Source: Ruminococcus sp. UNK.MGS-30 (GTDB taxonomy: Bacteria > Bacillota > Clostridia > Oscillospirales > Ruminococcaceae). Taken from it: a stretch of DNA of 64,000 nucleotides. Every line of letters starts with the position of its first letter. Positions within the stretch are counted from its first letter, which is position 1. Under the pieces are notes generated by a model that saw only the letters and a list, made by a program, of their open reading frames with translations, made no database searches and was not told the origin of the DNA. The DNA lies in assembly GCA_000980705.1 (NCBI GenBank), contig LBCK01000001.1, positions 248,001-312,000 of the forward strand. Reading direction: 5' to 3'. A program made the position numbers and the translations under genes. Below are positions 6,768 to 15,415 of this stretch, piece after piece.

Positions 6768-8615
6768 TTATACCCGTGTCAGTCTGCCTTCCCGGCAGTC
6801 CAGCTCTGCCAACTGTTTCATAACACAGTGCATTTTCTTTCCGGTGACATTCCGGGGCAGCTCTGTGACAAAGCGGTAATAGTGCGGCCGCTTATAGTTG
6901 GCGAGCAGCGGACTCTCCTTGCAGTAGCGCTCCAGCTGCTGTGCCGTCAGAGACGGGTCTGACGGGATGATATACGCCGTCACGATCTCCCCACGTTTCA
7001 CATCCGGCGCTGCCGTAACGATGCAGTCTGCCACGCCGGGGTGCAGGTTCAGCACCTCTTCCACCTCTACCGGGTAGATGTTTTCGCCGCCGGAGATAAT
7101 CATATCATCCTTTCTGCCCACGATCCGGAGAAAATGGTTCTCGTCCCATGTTCCCAGGTCGTTGGTGTAGAAAAAGCCATCGTGAAACCGCCGTTTCGTC
7201 TCCTCCGGATTGCCGAAATAAAACGCCGCCGACTTGGCATCCGAGCGAATGATAACTTCGCCCACTTCATTGCCGTCCCGTGCCGCCAGATCGTCCGGCG
7301 ATGCGGTGTGGTCGTCATAGACCCGGATCACACGGACATCATCATCCACACAGGAACGTCCGGCACTGCCTGCCTTTTCCGGCAGATCGTCCGGCCGCAG
7401 GAACGTGTTCCAGAACGTTTCCGTTGTGCCGTAGCCGTTGAAGATCCGCTGTGTCAGAATCTTCTGATACCGGATACAGTCCGCACGTTCCAGCGGACTG
7501 CCCATGGTCACGATGCCGTGCAGGCTGCTCAGGTCTCTGGGATGGTTCTGTTGCTCTTCCGCCAGCAGTTCCAGCACATTGGGAACGCCGATGATAAAGG
7601 TCAGCCCGTACTTTTCCACTGCATCCAGGGTCTGCGCCGCCTGGAACTTCCGCTGGATGACCACTGTGCCGCCGGCATACAGTGTAGGCGTAATGCCGCC
7701 GGAGTGGAGTCCGCCACGGTGAAACCACGGGGTGGTGTTCATGGAGACATCGGCAAAGGAAAAGGGGAAATGAATCATCACATCGTGGGCAGAAAGCACC
7801 TCATTGATGCTGGTGAGGCAAACGCTCTTCTGTCTGCCCGTTGTGCCGGAGGTGAAAAGCCGCAGAGTCTCATCGTAAATGGAGAGTTCCCAGGAGAGCG
7901 CCGGGTCGTCTGTGGGACAGTCCGCCACAAAACCGGTGTAGCTGTGCGGCGCTGTTTCCTCGGTAGTCAGCAGAATCTGGGGCGCAGAACCGGTTCTGGT
8001 CAGCGCCAGGTCTACTTCTGCTTGGACTTCCGGCTCAGACAGGAACACCTTCGGATGGCTGTTGTCCATGCAGTCAGCGATCTCCTTGGCAGAGAGCCGG
8101 AAGTTCACCGGACAGAACACCATGCCGGTCTTGTGGCACGCCAGATAGGCGAACACAAACTCCGGGCAGTTGTGGAGCTGTACCATGACCACATCGCCTT
8201 TCCGCAGTCCGGCACGAAGCAGTCCGTGGGCGAAACGGTTCGCCTCTGCATTCAGCTGGGTATAGCTCCAGACTCTGCCGCTTTCCAGATCCGCCAGCGC
8301 CCGTCTGCCGCCAAACCGTGCCACGTTCCGCAGAAAGCCATTGCGCCAGGTATAGCCGTCCTCAAACTTTCCCCGGAACGCCTCCATGGCACGCTGTTTC
8401 TCGTCCAGGATACGGGTCTTTCTGACCTGCTGCAAAAAACTTTCCAGATGTGCCGCAGCCTTTTCCAATCCGGATGTTCCCCCGCTGTTTTCCGCTGCCA
8501 GCACCATCTGTTCCATCTCCCGGAGCGCCGCCATCTCGTGCTGTTTCACGCTGTCAGTTCTCCGGGTACGATTGCCGGCATATGCCGCCTTTTCCTTGGT
8601 CTCTCTGCGATACAT
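6768..8615 (-). CDS. Acyl-CoA/acyl-adenylate synthetase (ANL superfamily)
   Basis: 615 residues, preceded by GAGGAGG. The ANL core motifs are present: P-loop LFTSGTTGRQKS (about 260), YGTTETFW (A5), GRKDDMIISGGENIYP (A8 region) and the catalytic lysine in RNVTGKK near the C-terminus. It should adenylate a carboxylic acid and transfer it to CoA or a carrier thiol. The first ~75 residues are an extra, charged, helical segment not typical of acyl-CoA ligases. The start lies 12 bases after the stop of the fabH-like gene, so the two are co-transcribed and probably act on the same acyl chain. Substrate unknown. A carrier-protein ligase is possible, but no ACP gene is adjacent. Confidence 0.88.
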   Translation of the reverse strand: MYRRETKEKAAYAGNRTRRTDSVKQHEMAALREMEQMVLAAENSGGTSGLEKAAAHLESFLQQVRKTRILDEKQRAMEAFRGKFEDGYTWRNGFLRNVARFGGRRALADLESGRVWSYTQLNAEANRFAHGLLRAGLRKGDVVMVQLHNCPEFVFAYLACHKTGMVFCPVNFRLSAKEIADCMDNSHPKVFLSEPEVQAEVDLALTRTGSAPQILLTTEETAPHSYTGFVADCPTDDPALSWELSIYDETLRLFTSGTTGRQKSVCLTSINEVLSAHDVMIHFPFSFADVSMNTTPWFHRGGLHSGGITPTLYAGGTVVIQRKFQAAQTLDAVEKYGLTFIIGVPNVLELLAEEQQNHPRDLSSLHGIVTMGSPLERADCIRYQKILTQRIFNGYGTTETFWNTFLRPDDLPEKAGSAGRSCVDDDVRVIRVYDDHTASPDDLAARDGNEVGEVIIRSDAKSAAFYFGNPEETKRRFHDGFFYTNDLGTWDENHFLRIVGRKDDMIISGGENIYPVEVEEVLNLHPGVADCIVTAAPDVKRGEIVTAYIIPSDPSLTAQQLERYCKESPLLANYKRPHYYRFVTELPRNVTGKKMHCVMKQLAELDCREGRLTRV

Positions 8616-8627
8616 GGTGCTGCCTCC

Positions 8628-9611
8628 TCAGAATGTGAAATATGCTGTGCCGTAGCTGAGTCCGCCACCAAAGCCGGAAAGCATCACACTTTCTCCACGT
8701 TTGACAGCGCCGCTGCGCACGCAGTCATCCAAGGCAATGGCAATGGATGCTGCGGAAGTGTTGCCGTATTTTGCAATGTCCAGGAAAAACTTTTCCATGG
8801 GTTCTTTCAGCTGCTTGGCTGCCGCCTGGAGGATCCGGGCGTTTGCCTGGTGACAGATGTAGTGTTCCGGATAGCCGCCCACCTGATCCGCCACACGGCG
8901 AATGCTGCCGGACAGTGCCTGCACTGCAAAGCTGTACACGGCTCTGCCCTCCATCTTCACCTGCTGTTCCGGCTGTTCCGGCAGAGATGCGGCAAAGGGG
9001 TTGGTGTTGTGATAAAACTTCGGGCAGTACAGCACCTCGGTGTTGCCGTCTGCACCGCAGTCAAAGGCATAGCGGCTGTTTTCATCCAGGGTGATGACTG
9101 CCGCACCTGCGCCGTCGCCGAACAGCACGCAGGTATTCCGGTCTGCAAAGTTGGTGACACGGCTCAGCAGTTCGCTTGCCACAACCAGGGCGTATTTCTT
9201 TTCCGGCATGGTGCAGAGCAGCGACCGTGCCGTGTGCATGGCATACAGAAAACCGGTGCAGGCGGCGCAGATGTCAAAGGCAAAGATCTGTTCCGTGAGA
9301 CCCAGGCTCTTCTGGAGCAGGCACGCCTGTGACGGCACGATGTTGTCCGGTGTAATGGTGGCGCAGATCACAACGCCGATCTCTTCCCTGGGGATGCCAG
9401 CCATTGCGATCGCCTTTTCGGCAGCCTCTGTGCCGAGAGACAGGTTGGTCTCCTGGTCGGCAAAGTGCCGCTCGGAGATGCCGGTACGGGTGGAGATCCA
9501 CTCGTCGCTGGTCTCCACGATGGTTGCCATATCGTCGTTGGTCACGGTGCGTGTCGGAACGCTGCTGCCTGTGCCGCAAATGCGGATACCGATGTTCTGT
9601 GTGATGTTCAT
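8628..9611 (-). CDS. fabH: 3-oxoacyl-ACP synthase III (FabH-like)
   Basis: 327 residues from ATG 9611 (MNITQNIGIRICGTGSSVP), after GTGAGGAA; a longer frame to 9662 is less likely. KAS III features are complete: nucleophile Cys118 in ICAACTGF, His in YICHQANARIL and Asn in KYGNTSAAS. Such enzymes condense acetyl-CoA or another acyl-CoA starter with malonyl-ACP. The gene is not in a fab cluster; it is paired with an acyl-CoA ligase just downstream. Either this is the cell's FabH at an unusual place, or a second KAS III that uses a starter made by the ligase. The complete catalytic triad argues for an active condensing enzyme. Confidence 0.9.
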   Translation of the reverse strand: MNITQNIGIRICGTGSSVPTRTVTNDDMATIVETSDEWISTRTGISERHFADQETNLSLGTEAAEKAIAMAGIPREEIGVVICATITPDNIVPSQACLLQKSLGLTEQIFAFDICAACTGFLYAMHTARSLLCTMPEKKYALVVASELLSRVTNFADRNTCVLFGDGAGAAVITLDENSRYAFDCGADGNTEVLYCPKFYHNTNPFAASLPEQPEQQVKMEGRAVYSFAVQALSGSIRRVADQVGGYPEHYICHQANARILQAAAKQLKEPMEKFFLDIAKYGNTSAASIAIALDDCVRSGAVKRGESVMLSGFGGGLSYGTAYFTF

Positions 9612-9745
9612 GTAGGGGTTCCTCACTTTCCTTGGCGCTTTTCGCCTTGCTTCTTGCACCATTTAGTATACCCCTTTTTTCAGATAGAATCCACCTACTC
9701 CCGTGCAGAACCACTCTACCCGTTTGAGAATTTTCGATTCTCTGA

Positions 9746-9832
9746 CAAAAAAAGGCACAGTGCCGCAATACGGAAACGATTTCATCACGATACATCTGAA
9801 ATCCATTTCACGATTGCAGTACTGTGCCTTTC
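9746..9832 (-). terminator. Terminator-like inverted repeat after the XRE gene
   Basis: AAAGGCACAGT.CCGCAAT near 9751 pairs with ATTGCAGTACTGTGCCTTT at 9814-9832; on the - strand the stem ends in a run of T (9746-9753). The loop is long, about 45 bases. It starts 10 bases after the XRE stop codon. Confidence 0.65.
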
Positions 9833-9841
9833 GCACCTGTT

Positions 9842-10528
9842 TTATTTTTTCCTTGGGAACGGATACGGGATGAGCCACTGATGCCTTGCAGAGCAGCGCC
9901 AGAAATAGCACAGCAACACCGGCAGTTCCAGCACGCCGGCAAGGGCGAAGATCACGCCGCCTCCGGAGATCCCGGAAAATGTCACGAAAACGGACAGCGC
10001 CGCACCCCAGACGATGCCGGAAATGGCAATGAAGATCCACGCCCGTGGCCACCAGAGACTGGCAAAAATGAGGAACACCACAAAGGATGCTGTCACCGCA
10101 TAGCACATCACTCTGCCGTCCCACAGGTCGGCGATGCCCGGCGCAATGTACTGGAACAGGCAGACGATCAGAATTGCCACCAGCCACACCCCGGCAATGG
10201 AGAGTAGAGTGATGAAAAAGTGCCTCCAGCAGAATCTACCGTCAGTAGAATCCCCCGGTTTTGCGCGCTTTTCCGGTTCTTCTGACTCTACCGGCTGCTG
10301 CGGCTGTTCCTGCGGCGGATAAATCAGATCATCCACCGATACCCCGAAGATCTCTGCCAGCTGCACCATGGTCGGCACATCGGGAATGCCGTCGCCACGC
10401 TCCCATTTTGAAATGCTTTTATCAGAATAATTGATCTTTTCGGAAAGATCAAGTTGTGTCATACCCAGTTGTTTGCGATACCGGGAGATGTTCCCGGCGA
10501 TGGTCTTTCTCATGCTTTCATCTGTCAT
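9842..10528 (-). CDS. XRE-family regulator with a membrane-embedded C-terminal half
   Basis: 228 residues from ATG 10528, with GAAGGAG upstream. An N-terminal helix-turn-helix (about residues 8-62: ISRYRKQLGMTQLDLSEKI and SDKSISKWERGDGIPDVP) is followed by a Pro/Glu-rich linker and four hydrophobic segments. Membrane-tethered XRE proteins are common in Clostridia, but their signals are mostly unknown. It is divergent from the riboflavin operon, with about 110 bases between its ATG and the riboflavin promoter. No target can be named from sequence. Confidence 0.85.
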   Translation of the reverse strand: MTDESMRKTIAGNISRYRKQLGMTQLDLSEKINYSDKSISKWERGDGIPDVPTMVQLAEIFGVSVDDLIYPPQEQPQQPVESEEPEKRAKPGDSTDGRFCWRHFFITLLSIAGVWLVAILIVCLFQYIAPGIADLWDGRVMCYAVTASFVVFLIFASLWWPRAWIFIAISGIVWGAALSVFVTFSGISGGGVIFALAGVLELPVLLCYFWRCSARHQWLIPYPFPRKK

Positions 10529-10639
10529 TCTATCGAACTCCTTCCCCAGATGATTTTCTCTATAATCATAGTTATTATAACACAAGAAAACCGCTTTTTG
10601 GTGAAATTCCTATGAATGTTCCTGCCATAAAAAAGTTAC

Positions 10640-10668
10640 TTGACAACTGCCGGAAAGGGTGGTATACT
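10640..10668 (+). promoter_or_regulatory. Promoter of the riboflavin operon
   Basis: Consensus -35 TTGACA (10640-10645), 17-base spacer, -10 TATACT (10663-10668). The FMN riboswitch begins eight bases downstream. Confidence 0.85.
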
Positions 10669-10675
10669 AGAGACA

Positions 10676-10804
10676 GCTTCAGGGTACTGTGTAATTCAGA
10701 ACCGGCAGTGAACGGCGTTTTTGCCGCAGTCTGCGAACCAGTTTCGAAAACTGGCTGATTCGGTGCAATTCCGAAACCGACGGTATAGTCCGGATGAGAG
10801 AAGC
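10676..10804 (+). promoter_or_regulatory. FMN riboswitch (RFN element)
   Basis: Conserved RFN segments appear in order: GCTTCAGGGTACTGTGTAAT, CAGAACCGGCAGTGAACG, a variable arm closed by CCAGTTTcgaAAACTGG, GATTCGGTGCAATTCCGAAA, CCGACGGTATAGTC and CGGATGAGAGAAGC. The first and last segments pair to form P1. RFN aptamers bind FMN. Here an intrinsic terminator lies between aptamer and ribD, so control is probably by premature termination when FMN is plentiful. Confidence 0.95.
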
Positions 10805-10876
10805 CACGCAAAATCAATTTTACGTGTTTCCCCCAGAATCCAGAATCATAACGGCATCTTTCCAAGCCGTTTTTCC

Positions 10877-10912
10877 TGCCCTGTTGTGCATTTGCAGAAC
10901 AGGGCATTTTTT
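10877..10912 (+). terminator. Riboswitch-controlled terminator before ribD
   Basis: Perfect 9-bp stem TGCCCTGTT/AACAGGGCA with TTTTTT directly after it, ending next to the ribD ribosome site GGAGG. Its position marks it as the expression platform of the FMN riboswitch. Confidence 0.88.
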
Positions 10913-10924
10913 GGAGGTGTTTTC

Positions 10925-12088
10925 ATGACAGAGCATTCTTTTTATATGGAACGTGCCATTCAGCTGGCACGGCGTGGCACAGGGTTCACCAACCCCAATC
11001 CCCTGGTGGGTGCGGTGATCGTCAAAGACCACCGCATCATCGGTGAGGGCTGGCACGCCAGATACGGCGATCTCCACGCAGAACGAAACGCCTTGAAGCA
11101 CTGCATCGAAGACCCTGCCGGTGCGGATATCTACGTCACCCTGGAGCCATGCTGCCACCACGGCAAGCAGCCGCCATGCACTGAGGCACTGGTGGAAAGC
11201 GGCATTCGCCGGGTGTACATCGGCTCCCGTGATCCGAACCCTCTGGTCTCCGGAAAAGGCGTGGCGTTTCTCCGGGAACACGGCATCGAGGTTTTCCCGG
11301 ACTTTCTCCGGGAAAAGTGCGACCAGCTGAACCCCATCTTTTTTCGGTACATCACCACGAAGATGCCCTACACCATTTTGAAGTACGCCATGACCGCAGA
11401 CGGCAAGATTGCCTGCGCCGGCGGTGCGTCCAAGTGGGTGACGGGTGAGGCTGCCCGGAATCACGTCCAGCAGACGAGAAAGCGTGTGGCTGCCATCTGC
11501 GTGGGCATCGGCACTGTTCTGGCAGATGACCCCATGCTCACCTGCCGCTGTGAGAATCCGTCTCAGCCGGTACGTGTGGTACTGGACACCCGGCTGCGCA
11601 TTCCCATGGAGAGCAAGCTGGTACAGACTGCCGGCGAAGTTCCGGTCATCGTCTTTTGCCACGCCCCGGACAAGGAAAAAAAGGCAGCCCTGGAACAAAA
11701 GGGTGTCACTGTTCTGGAGGCGGAACTGCTGCACCAGACAGACCTGGAATCGCTCCTCGCCCGATACGAAAATCTTCCCGTGCCGAAAGAGCATCTGCAC
11801 GGCAGACACATTTCCCTGCGGAACTGCCTGGAACAGCTGGGACAGCGTGGACTGGACAGCATTTTGATCGAAGGCGGCGAATCCATCCATGCGGCGGCAT
11901 TACAGGAGGGCTGCTGTGACCTGGTGCAGGTCTATGTCGCACCGAAACTGTTCGGCGGAGACGGTCTGTCCCCCATCGGCGGCATGGGCATCACCACCCC
12001 GGACCAGGCAGTTCTTCTGTCTGCACCCACGGTGACACGGCTGGGGCAGGATCTGCTGCTGGAATACACCCGAAAGGAGTCATGCTGA
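10925..12088 (+). CDS. ribD: Bifunctional riboflavin deaminase/reductase RibD
   Basis: 387 residues from ATG 10925, seven bases after GGAGG; the frame runs further upstream but through the riboswitch. The N-terminal deaminase domain has the zinc motifs HAERNAL and PCCHHGKQPPC; the C-terminal half is the pyrimidine reductase (LKYAMTADGKIACAGGASKW and SILIEGGESIHAAALQ). It carries out deamination and side-chain reduction of the pyrimidine made by GTP cyclohydrolase II. Its stop overlaps the ribE start by one base (TGATG). Confidence 0.96.
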   Translation: MTEHSFYMERAIQLARRGTGFTNPNPLVGAVIVKDHRIIGEGWHARYGDLHAERNALKHCIEDPAGADIYVTLEPCCHHGKQPPCTEALVESGIRRVYIGSRDPNPLVSGKGVAFLREHGIEVFPDFLREKCDQLNPIFFRYITTKMPYTILKYAMTADGKIACAGGASKWVTGEAARNHVQQTRKRVAAICVGIGTVLADDPMLTCRCENPSQPVRVVLDTRLRIPMESKLVQTAGEVPVIVFCHAPDKEKKAALEQKGVTVLEAELLHQTDLESLLARYENLPVPKEHLHGRHISLRNCLEQLGQRGLDSILIEGGESIHAAALQEGCCDLVQVYVAPKLFGGDGLSPIGGMGITTPDQAVLLSAPTVTRLGQDLLLEYTRKESC

Positions 12089-12723
12089 TGTTTACCGGAA
12101 TCGTAGAAGAAATGGGAACGGTGCGGCGGCTGAACCAGGCACCGAACCGATGCGAACTGGAACTGACCGCATCCAAAGTATTGGAAGGCACTGCCATCGG
12201 CGACAGCATCGCCGTGAACGGCGTTTGTCTGACTGTGGTTCGCATGGGCGAAGACCACTTCACGGCGGATGTCATGCCGGAAACCCTGCGACGGAGCAAT
12301 CTGGGGCAGCTGAAAACCGGCTCGAAAGTGAATCTGGAACGTGCCATGGCGGCAGACGGCAGATTCGGTGGGCACATTGTTGCCGGACACATTGACGGCA
12401 CGGGAACAATTCGTTCCATGCAGCCGGAGGGCAACGCAGTGCTGGTGACGATCAGTGCCGCACCGGAACTACTCCGGTATGTGGTGGAAAAAGGCTCCAT
12501 TGCCATTGACGGCATCAGCCTGACGGTGGCAAAGGTTTCCCACACGGATTTCACCGTGAGCCTGATTCCTCACACCGGTGAGGAAACCACCCTGCTGAAA
12601 CATCGCTCCGGTGAGATCGTCAATCTGGAAACCGACATCATCGGCAAGTACGTGGAAAAGCTGATACAGCCCAAAAGCGGCGGCGTCACTATGGAACTGC
12701 TGCAACAGAACGGATTCTTTTAA
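12088..12723 (+). CDS. ribE: Riboflavin synthase, alpha subunit
   Basis: 211 residues, starting MFTGIVEEMG, which is the canonical N-terminus. ATG 12088 is preferred over ATG 12082 because AAGGAG ends eight bases before it. Two homologous lumazine-binding halves are visible: SIAVNGVCLTVV in the first and SIAIDGISLTVAKV in the second. It dismutates two 6,7-dimethyl-8-ribityllumazine molecules to riboflavin. Second gene of the FMN-regulated operon. Confidence 0.95.
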   Translation: MFTGIVEEMGTVRRLNQAPNRCELELTASKVLEGTAIGDSIAVNGVCLTVVRMGEDHFTADVMPETLRRSNLGQLKTGSKVNLERAMAADGRFGGHIVAGHIDGTGTIRSMQPEGNAVLVTISAAPELLRYVVEKGSIAIDGISLTVAKVSHTDFTVSLIPHTGEETTLLKHRSGEIVNLETDIIGKYVEKLIQPKSGGVTMELLQQNGFF

Positions 12724-12783
12724 GGCAACAAAATTAAAGCAACAAAATGAGCCATAACCTACACAACCAAGGAGGTCATTTCT

Positions 12784-13986
12784 ATGGCAATTACATATAA
12801 CACCATTGAAGAAGCTTTGCAGGATCTGCGGAACGGCAAGTGCATTCTGGTGACAGACGATCCGGATCGGGAAAACGAGGGCGACCTCATCTGCGCCGGA
12901 CAGTTCGCCACCACGGAAAACGTCAACCTCATGGCAAGCGCCGCAAAGGGACTGATCTGTATGCCCATGAGCCATGACAACATTGTCCGGCTGGGACTGA
13001 CCCAGATGGTTTCCCACAACACGGACAACCACGAAACGGCGTTCACCGTTTCCATCGACCACATCGACACCACTACCGGCATTTCTGCGGTAGAGCGTGG
13101 TCTGACGGCACGCATGGCAGCAGACCCGGCGGCGCATCCCGGCGATTTCCGCCGTCCGGGACATATGTTCCCGCTGGAGGCAAAGCCCGGCGGCGTTCTG
13201 GAACGGAACGGTCACACCGAGGCTACGGTAGACCTGCTCCGTCTTGCCGGACTGACCCAGGTGGGTCTCTGCTGTGAGATCATGGACGACGACGGCACCA
13301 TGATGCGTGGGGAAAAGCTGGCGGACTTTGCAAAACAGCACGGTCTGTCCTTTATCACCATCCGGGAACTCCAGCACTACCGCCGCAATCACGACAACTT
13401 CGTGGAAGAAGTGGCACGGGCAGAACTGCCCACCGTCCACGGGCATTTCCAGATGTTCGGTTTCCGCAACACTATCAACGGCGACGAACACGTTGCCCTG
13501 GTCATGGGCGATGTGTCGGACGGCAAGCCGGTATTGTGCCGGGTACACTCCGAGTGTCTGACCGGCGATGTGTTCGGCTCCTGCCGGTGCGACTGCGGCG
13601 AACAGCTCAATCGTGCGCTGGACATGATAAACGCAGAGGGCAGAGGCGTTCTGGTCTATCTGCGCCAGGAGGGCAGAGGCATCGGTCTGCTGAACAAGAT
13701 CCGGGCGTACAAGTTACAGGAGGATGGTCTGGACACCGTAGAGGCAAACATCAAGCTGGGCTTTGCGCCGGATCTCCGGGATTACAGCGTAGGTGCGCAG
13801 ATTCTGAAGCATCTGGGCGTGACTTCCCTGCGGCTCATGACCAACAATCCGGAAAAGATCGCAGAACTGGGCGAATACGGACTGGAAGTTGCCGAGCGTG
13901 TTCCCATTGACATTCCGGAAAAGCCGGAGAACCTGCGGTATCTCAAGACCAAGCAGTTCAAGATGGGACATTATCTGCATTTCTGA
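12784..13986 (+). CDS. ribBA: Bifunctional DHBP synthase / GTP cyclohydrolase II
   Basis: 400 residues, preceded by AAGGAGG. The N-terminal DHBP synthase part has [16 protein letters not shown] and [14 protein letters not shown]; the C-terminal GTP cyclohydrolase II part has the zinc cysteines in [15 protein letters not shown] and the [16 protein letters not shown] motif. The two activities supply the four-carbon unit and the pyrimidine precursor of riboflavin, so both inputs of the pathway come from one chain. Confidence 0.96.
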   Translation: MAITYNTIEEALQDLRNGKCILVTDDPDRENEGDLICAGQFATTENVNLMASAAKGLICMPMSHDNIVRLGLTQMVSHNTDNHETAFTVSIDHIDTTTGISAVERGLTARMAADPAAHPGDFRRPGHMFPLEAKPGGVLERNGHTEATVDLLRLAGLTQVGLCCEIMDDDGTMMRGEKLADFAKQHGLSFITIRELQHYRRNHDNFVEEVARAELPTVHGHFQMFGFRNTINGDEHVALVMGDVSDGKPVLCRVHSECLTGDVFGSCRCDCGEQLNRALDMINAEGRGVLVYLRQEGRGIGLLNKIRAYKLQEDGLDTVEANIKLGFAPDLRDYSVGAQILKHLGVTSLRLMTNNPEKIAELGEYGLEVAERVPIDIPEKPENLRYLKTKQFKMGHYLHF

Positions 13987-14019
13987 GAAAAACACAAAAA
14001 CTCTAGGAGGTACAATATC

Positions 14020-14481
14020 ATGAAAACACTGGAAGGTATGTATGACGGCAAGGGACTGAAAATTGCCATTGTGGCATCCCGTTTCAACGAATTCATCACC
14101 ACCAAGCTGGTAGGCGGCGCTGAGGACTGCCTGCTGCGCCACGGCACAGACGGCGACGACATCACCCTGGCATGGGTACCGGGCGCATTTGAAATTCCGC
14201 TGGCTGCCAAAAAGCTGGCATTCTCCGGCAAGTATGACGCCATCATCTGCGTCGGCGCAGTCATCCGTGGCTCTACGAGCCACTATGATTATGTTTGCGC
14301 TGAGGTCTCCAAGGGCATTGCACAGGTGGGTCTGGAATCCGGTCTGCCGGTACTGTTCGGCGTACTGACCACCGACACCATCGAACAGGCGATCGAGCGT
14401 GCCGGCACAAAGGCAGGCAACAAGGGCTATGACTGCGCTATGTCTGCACTGGAAATGGTCAGCCTGTTCAAGAACGCCTGA
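14020..14481 (+). CDS. ribH: 6,7-dimethyl-8-ribityllumazine synthase
   Basis: 153 residues after TAGGAGG. Family motifs: [34 protein letters not shown] and [16 protein letters not shown], where the His of SHYDY is the catalytic region. It condenses the RibD-derived pyrimidine with DHBP to the lumazine used by RibE. The operon ribD-ribE-ribBA-ribH is complete for riboflavin from GTP and ribulose phosphate, apart from the phosphatase step. Confidence 0.96.
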   Translation: MKTLEGMYDGKGLKIAIVASRFNEFITTKLVGGAEDCLLRHGTDGDDITLAWVPGAFEIPLAAKKLAFSGKYDAIICVGAVIRGSTSHYDYVCAEVSKGIAQVGLESGLPVLFGVLTTDTIEQAIERAGTKAGNKGYDCAMSALEMVSLFKNA

Positions 14482-14547
14482 AAAACAAGACACTTTCCGC
14501 ATGGTTGAAACCTGCAAATCTGAAATTCCCGTAAAGTGAGTGATTTT

Positions 14548-15330
14548 ATGAAAAATTTCATTTTCTTTGACATTGACGGCACGATCATCTCCGAGGACGG
14601 CTATCTGCCGGAATCCGCAGTCCGTGCCATCCAGGCAGCCCGGAAAAAGGGCAACGCCACCCTCATCAACACCGGACGCACCGCCATGAATGTAGACCCG
14701 TTTCTCCGGGAGATCGGCTTTGACGGCTACATTTACGGCTGCGGCACAGAACTGGAATATGACGGAAAGGTCCTGTTCCACGAAAAGCAGACCCCGGCAC
14801 GCAGCCGTGAAATGGTAGAACTGGTGCGCCGCACCAACGTTGCCGTTCTGTATGAGCGGAGCGACGCCATATTCATCGACCGCAAGGCGAGAACGCTGCC
14901 GAACCTGCAAAAGCTGCTGGAGCTCTACGAAAGCAAGCAGCTGCCGTTCGCCGATGTGCCGGAGGATGGGGACTGGTACACGGACAAGTTTGTCATCTGG
15001 TATGACGGCGAAAGCGATTTGGAGGGTTTCCAGGCAGGTCTGACGGGAAAGTTTGACTATATCGACCGTGGAAACGGTTTTGCTGAAATGGTGCCCTGCG
15101 GCTGTTCCAAAGCCACCGGCATGGAAAAGATGATGCAGCTGCTGGGTGCAGACCGCTCTCATGTTTTCGCCGTGGGCGACAGTCTGAACGATCGTCCCAT
15201 GCTGGAGGCTGCCGGAACGGGCATCGCCATGGGCGACAGTCCCATGCTGCACCCCTATGCGGACTACATCACCGCAAACCTTGCTGACGACGGCTTGGAA
15301 AAGGCGCTGGCACACTTCGACTTGATCTAA
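14548..15330 (+). CDS. HAD hydrolase, Cof/IIB type
   Basis: 260 residues from ATG 14548; GTG 14536 is possible but sits inside the ribosome site region AAAGTGAG. HAD motif I FFDIDGTII, motif II NTGRT, a type IIB cap, then motif IV VGDSLNDRPMLEAAG. Cof-type HAD proteins dephosphorylate sugar phosphates and cofactors. It follows ribH by 66 bases with no terminator between. The pathway needs a phosphatase for the 5-amino-6-ribitylaminouracil phosphate intermediate, and Cof-like HADs do this in other bacteria, so that role is a reasonable but untested idea. Confidence 0.85.
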   Translation: MKNFIFFDIDGTIISEDGYLPESAVRAIQAARKKGNATLINTGRTAMNVDPFLREIGFDGYIYGCGTELEYDGKVLFHEKQTPARSREMVELVRRTNVAVLYERSDAIFIDRKARTLPNLQKLLELYESKQLPFADVPEDGDWYTDKFVIWYDGESDLEGFQAGLTGKFDYIDRGNGFAEMVPCGCSKATGMEKMMQLLGADRSHVFAVGDSLNDRPMLEAAGTGIAMGDSPMLHPYADYITANLADDGLEKALAHFDLI

Positions 15331-15347
15331 GGTTATATCCCCAAAAG

Positions 15348-15393
15348 CAAACTCCCGCAGTTTCAGAAATCCTTGAAACTGCGGGAGTTTTTT
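15348..15393. terminator. Strong terminator between converging operons
   Basis: 17-bp perfect stem AAACTCCCGCAGTTTCA/TGAAACTGCGGGAGTTT with TTTTTT on the + strand. It ends the riboflavin-HAD transcript and lies 23 bases from the scfB stop codon on the other strand. Confidence 0.9.
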
Positions 15394-15415
15394 ATCGTAT
15401 CACAATATTTTCAAA

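Noticed and set aside
6768-9611. OleA/OleC-type beta-lactone or olefin pair
   Set aside because: The synthase has the ordinary FabH Cys-His-Asn set and the ligase has normal A8/A10 motifs including the C-terminal Lys; no OleB or OleD gene is near.
10529-10639. Promoter for the XRE gene
   Set aside because: A TATAAT is visible on the - strand near 10572-10577, but no acceptable -35 at a normal distance, so I did not list it.
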